From the NCBI GenBank assembly GCA_016711225.1, contig JADJTK010000008.1, forward strand, positions 1 to 64,000: DNA of 64,000 bases. Direction: 5' to 3'. The notes below the pieces were generated by a model. The model worked only from the letters and a program-made list of their open reading frames with translations, did not search any database and had not been told where the DNA came from. A program made the translations under genes and the position numbers. Below are positions 63,001-64,000 of this stretch, piece by piece (the first letter of the stretch is position 1; every line of letters starts with the position of its first letter). The DNA is from Opitutaceae bacterium (GTDB lineage: Bacteria > Verrucomicrobiota > Verrucomicrobiia > Opitutales > Opitutaceae).

Positions 63001-64000
63001 CCTTCGTCATCACTCCGACGAGTTGCTCGGCCTGGTCGCGAGCGGTGTCGGCGGCGCGCCGTTGCACCAAGGCTCGGCGGAAGCCAGCCAGCGCGAAGCC
63101 CAGACCGGCGGTCAAAGCCACGATCACCGCGGTCGTCGCCGCCACGCCAGCCCGATGCCGCCGAGTGAATTTGCGCATCCGGTAGGGCACACTCGGCGGC
63201 TGCGCGTGAATTGGTCGCTCGTTGAGGAACCGCTCCACGTCCTCGGCCACCTCCGCAGCCGTGGCGTAGCGGCGGGCCGGTTCCTTAGCCAGGCACTTGA
63301 GGCAGATCGTCTCCAGATCGCGAGGCAGCGGCGGATTCAACAGACTCGGGGCCAAAGGCTCGGTGTCGAGAACCAGCCGCAGCGTCTCAATAGGAGTGGC
63401 GGCGCTGAATGGCGCCCGCCCTGTCACCAGATGATAAAACAAGGCTCCCAACCCGTAAACGTCGCTGAGCACGCCGATCTCCGCGACGCGGCCCGCCGCC
63501 TGTTCCGGAGCGGCGTAGCCGGGCGAACCGAGCATCTGGCCGGTGATCGTCGCGCCGGCGGTGTCCCCAAGCAGCTTCGCCAGACCAAAATCGGTGATGC
63601 GCGGCCGCTCGGCTTCGTCGACAAGAACATTGGAAGGCTTGAGGTCGCGATGGAGTACCCCACAACGATGCGCGTAGTGCACCGCTCCCGCCAGCAGCCG
63701 CAGCCACTCCGCCGCCTGCCGGGGTGGCAGCGGCCGGCCCGCGCACAGATCGGCCAGGTTGGGTCCAGCCACCCAATCCATCGCATAGTAGGGCTGCCCC
63801 TCGATCTCACCGTAGTCGTGAATCTCGACGATGTTGGGATGCTGCAGGCCCGCTGCGGCCGCCGCCTCAAGCTGGAAACGCCGCAGCGCCGCCTCGCTCG
63901 CATGGGCCCCGGCCAGCAAGAGCTTCACCGCCACAGTACGCCCGAGTGCCGGATGCCGAGCGCGATACACCACCCCCATTCCGCCCCGCCCCAACTCCGA
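60070..64000 (-). CDS. Receptor-type Ser/Thr protein kinase, frameshifted, 5' end beyond the window
   Basis: The kinase domain lies at the right edge: GRGGMGVVYRA (P-loop, about 63,960-63,990), HRDLKPSNVL (about 63,645), DFGLAKLLG, GYAAPEQ and SDVYGLGALFYHLV. A transmembrane helix follows (AGVAATTAVIVALTAGLGFALAGF, about 63,080-63,150). The frame breaks at about 62,945: after GQMA the next frame begins VRYFESLPPERRN and stays open to 60,070 (954 residues of TPR-like helical repeats). Adding one base joins them, giving a cytoplasmic kinase with a large sensor tail typical of Verrucomicrobia and Planctomycetes. The start codon is outside the window. Confidence 0.82.

Overview
The window is GC-rich chromosomal DNA (only one AT-leaning patch, about 1.74-2.65 kb) that looks like a member of the Verrucomicrobia, most probably an Opitutaceae-like bacterium. 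The reasons are: large secreted beta-helix, GH and delta-60 proteins carrying the 'YxxExSxDLxxW' module and the 'GDGVTNLMKFALG' C-terminal segment common in that phylum; LysRS upstream of a LolC/LolD exporter; Pal-like lipoprotein; and intergenic palindromes headed GTAGCGG or GTAGGAGC. This taxonomic call is by recognition only.

Layout. 1-13.1 kb is an accessory region: a badly frameshifted beta-helix pseudogene, a four-copy palindromic repeat, an orphan Rhs toxin tip with a possible immunity protein, then four secreted proteins (one GH-A-like enzyme, three beta-helix proteins, two of them near-identical tandem duplicates) that share a signal peptide, a small N-terminal module and about 100 bp of upstream DNA. 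A fifth upstream copy lies alone at 1.07 kb. 13.3-18.0 kb holds a small membrane protein, an S41-peptidase-like secreted protein and a Gfo/Idh/MocA oxidoreductase. 18.2-21.9 kb is lysS-lolC-lolD (minus strand), ended by a strong hairpin. 22.1-27.5 kb has a frameshifted HDOD protein, an IS630 remnant, a membrane protein and a GH13 alpha-amylase. 28.0-31.4 kb has tRNA-Lys, a NarL-type response regulator, a Pal-like lipoprotein with terminator, two large inverted repeats and an M20 peptidase. 31.6-36.7 kb has a delta-60-repeat secreted protein and purH.

36.8-47.7 kb is housekeeping: parA, two ABC-2 permeases, rnc, a second HDOD gene overlapping rnc, mfd, a SurA/PpiC-like foldase overlapping mfd, a terminator, and typA with its terminator. 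47.9-57.5 kb has a GH3 glycosidase, tRNA-Arg(CCG), a hybrid histidine kinase, an overlapping alpha/beta-hydrolase and tyrosine-phosphatase pair, lpdA, a phasin-like small protein and a UbiB-family kinase. 57.7-64.0 kb has a second hybrid histidine kinase and the C-terminal part of a large receptor-type Ser/Thr kinase that runs off the right edge.

Two themes stand out. First, the 1-13 kb cassette: one leader plus signal peptide plus N-terminal module, joined to different C-terminal bodies. This is the best candidate for an undescribed surface or secreted-protein diversification system. Second, otherwise intact genes carry single-base frameshifts (about 9,635, 22,740 and 62,945) and the first 870 bases change frame at least five times. 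This may reflect assembly errors, so pseudogene calls here should be treated with care.
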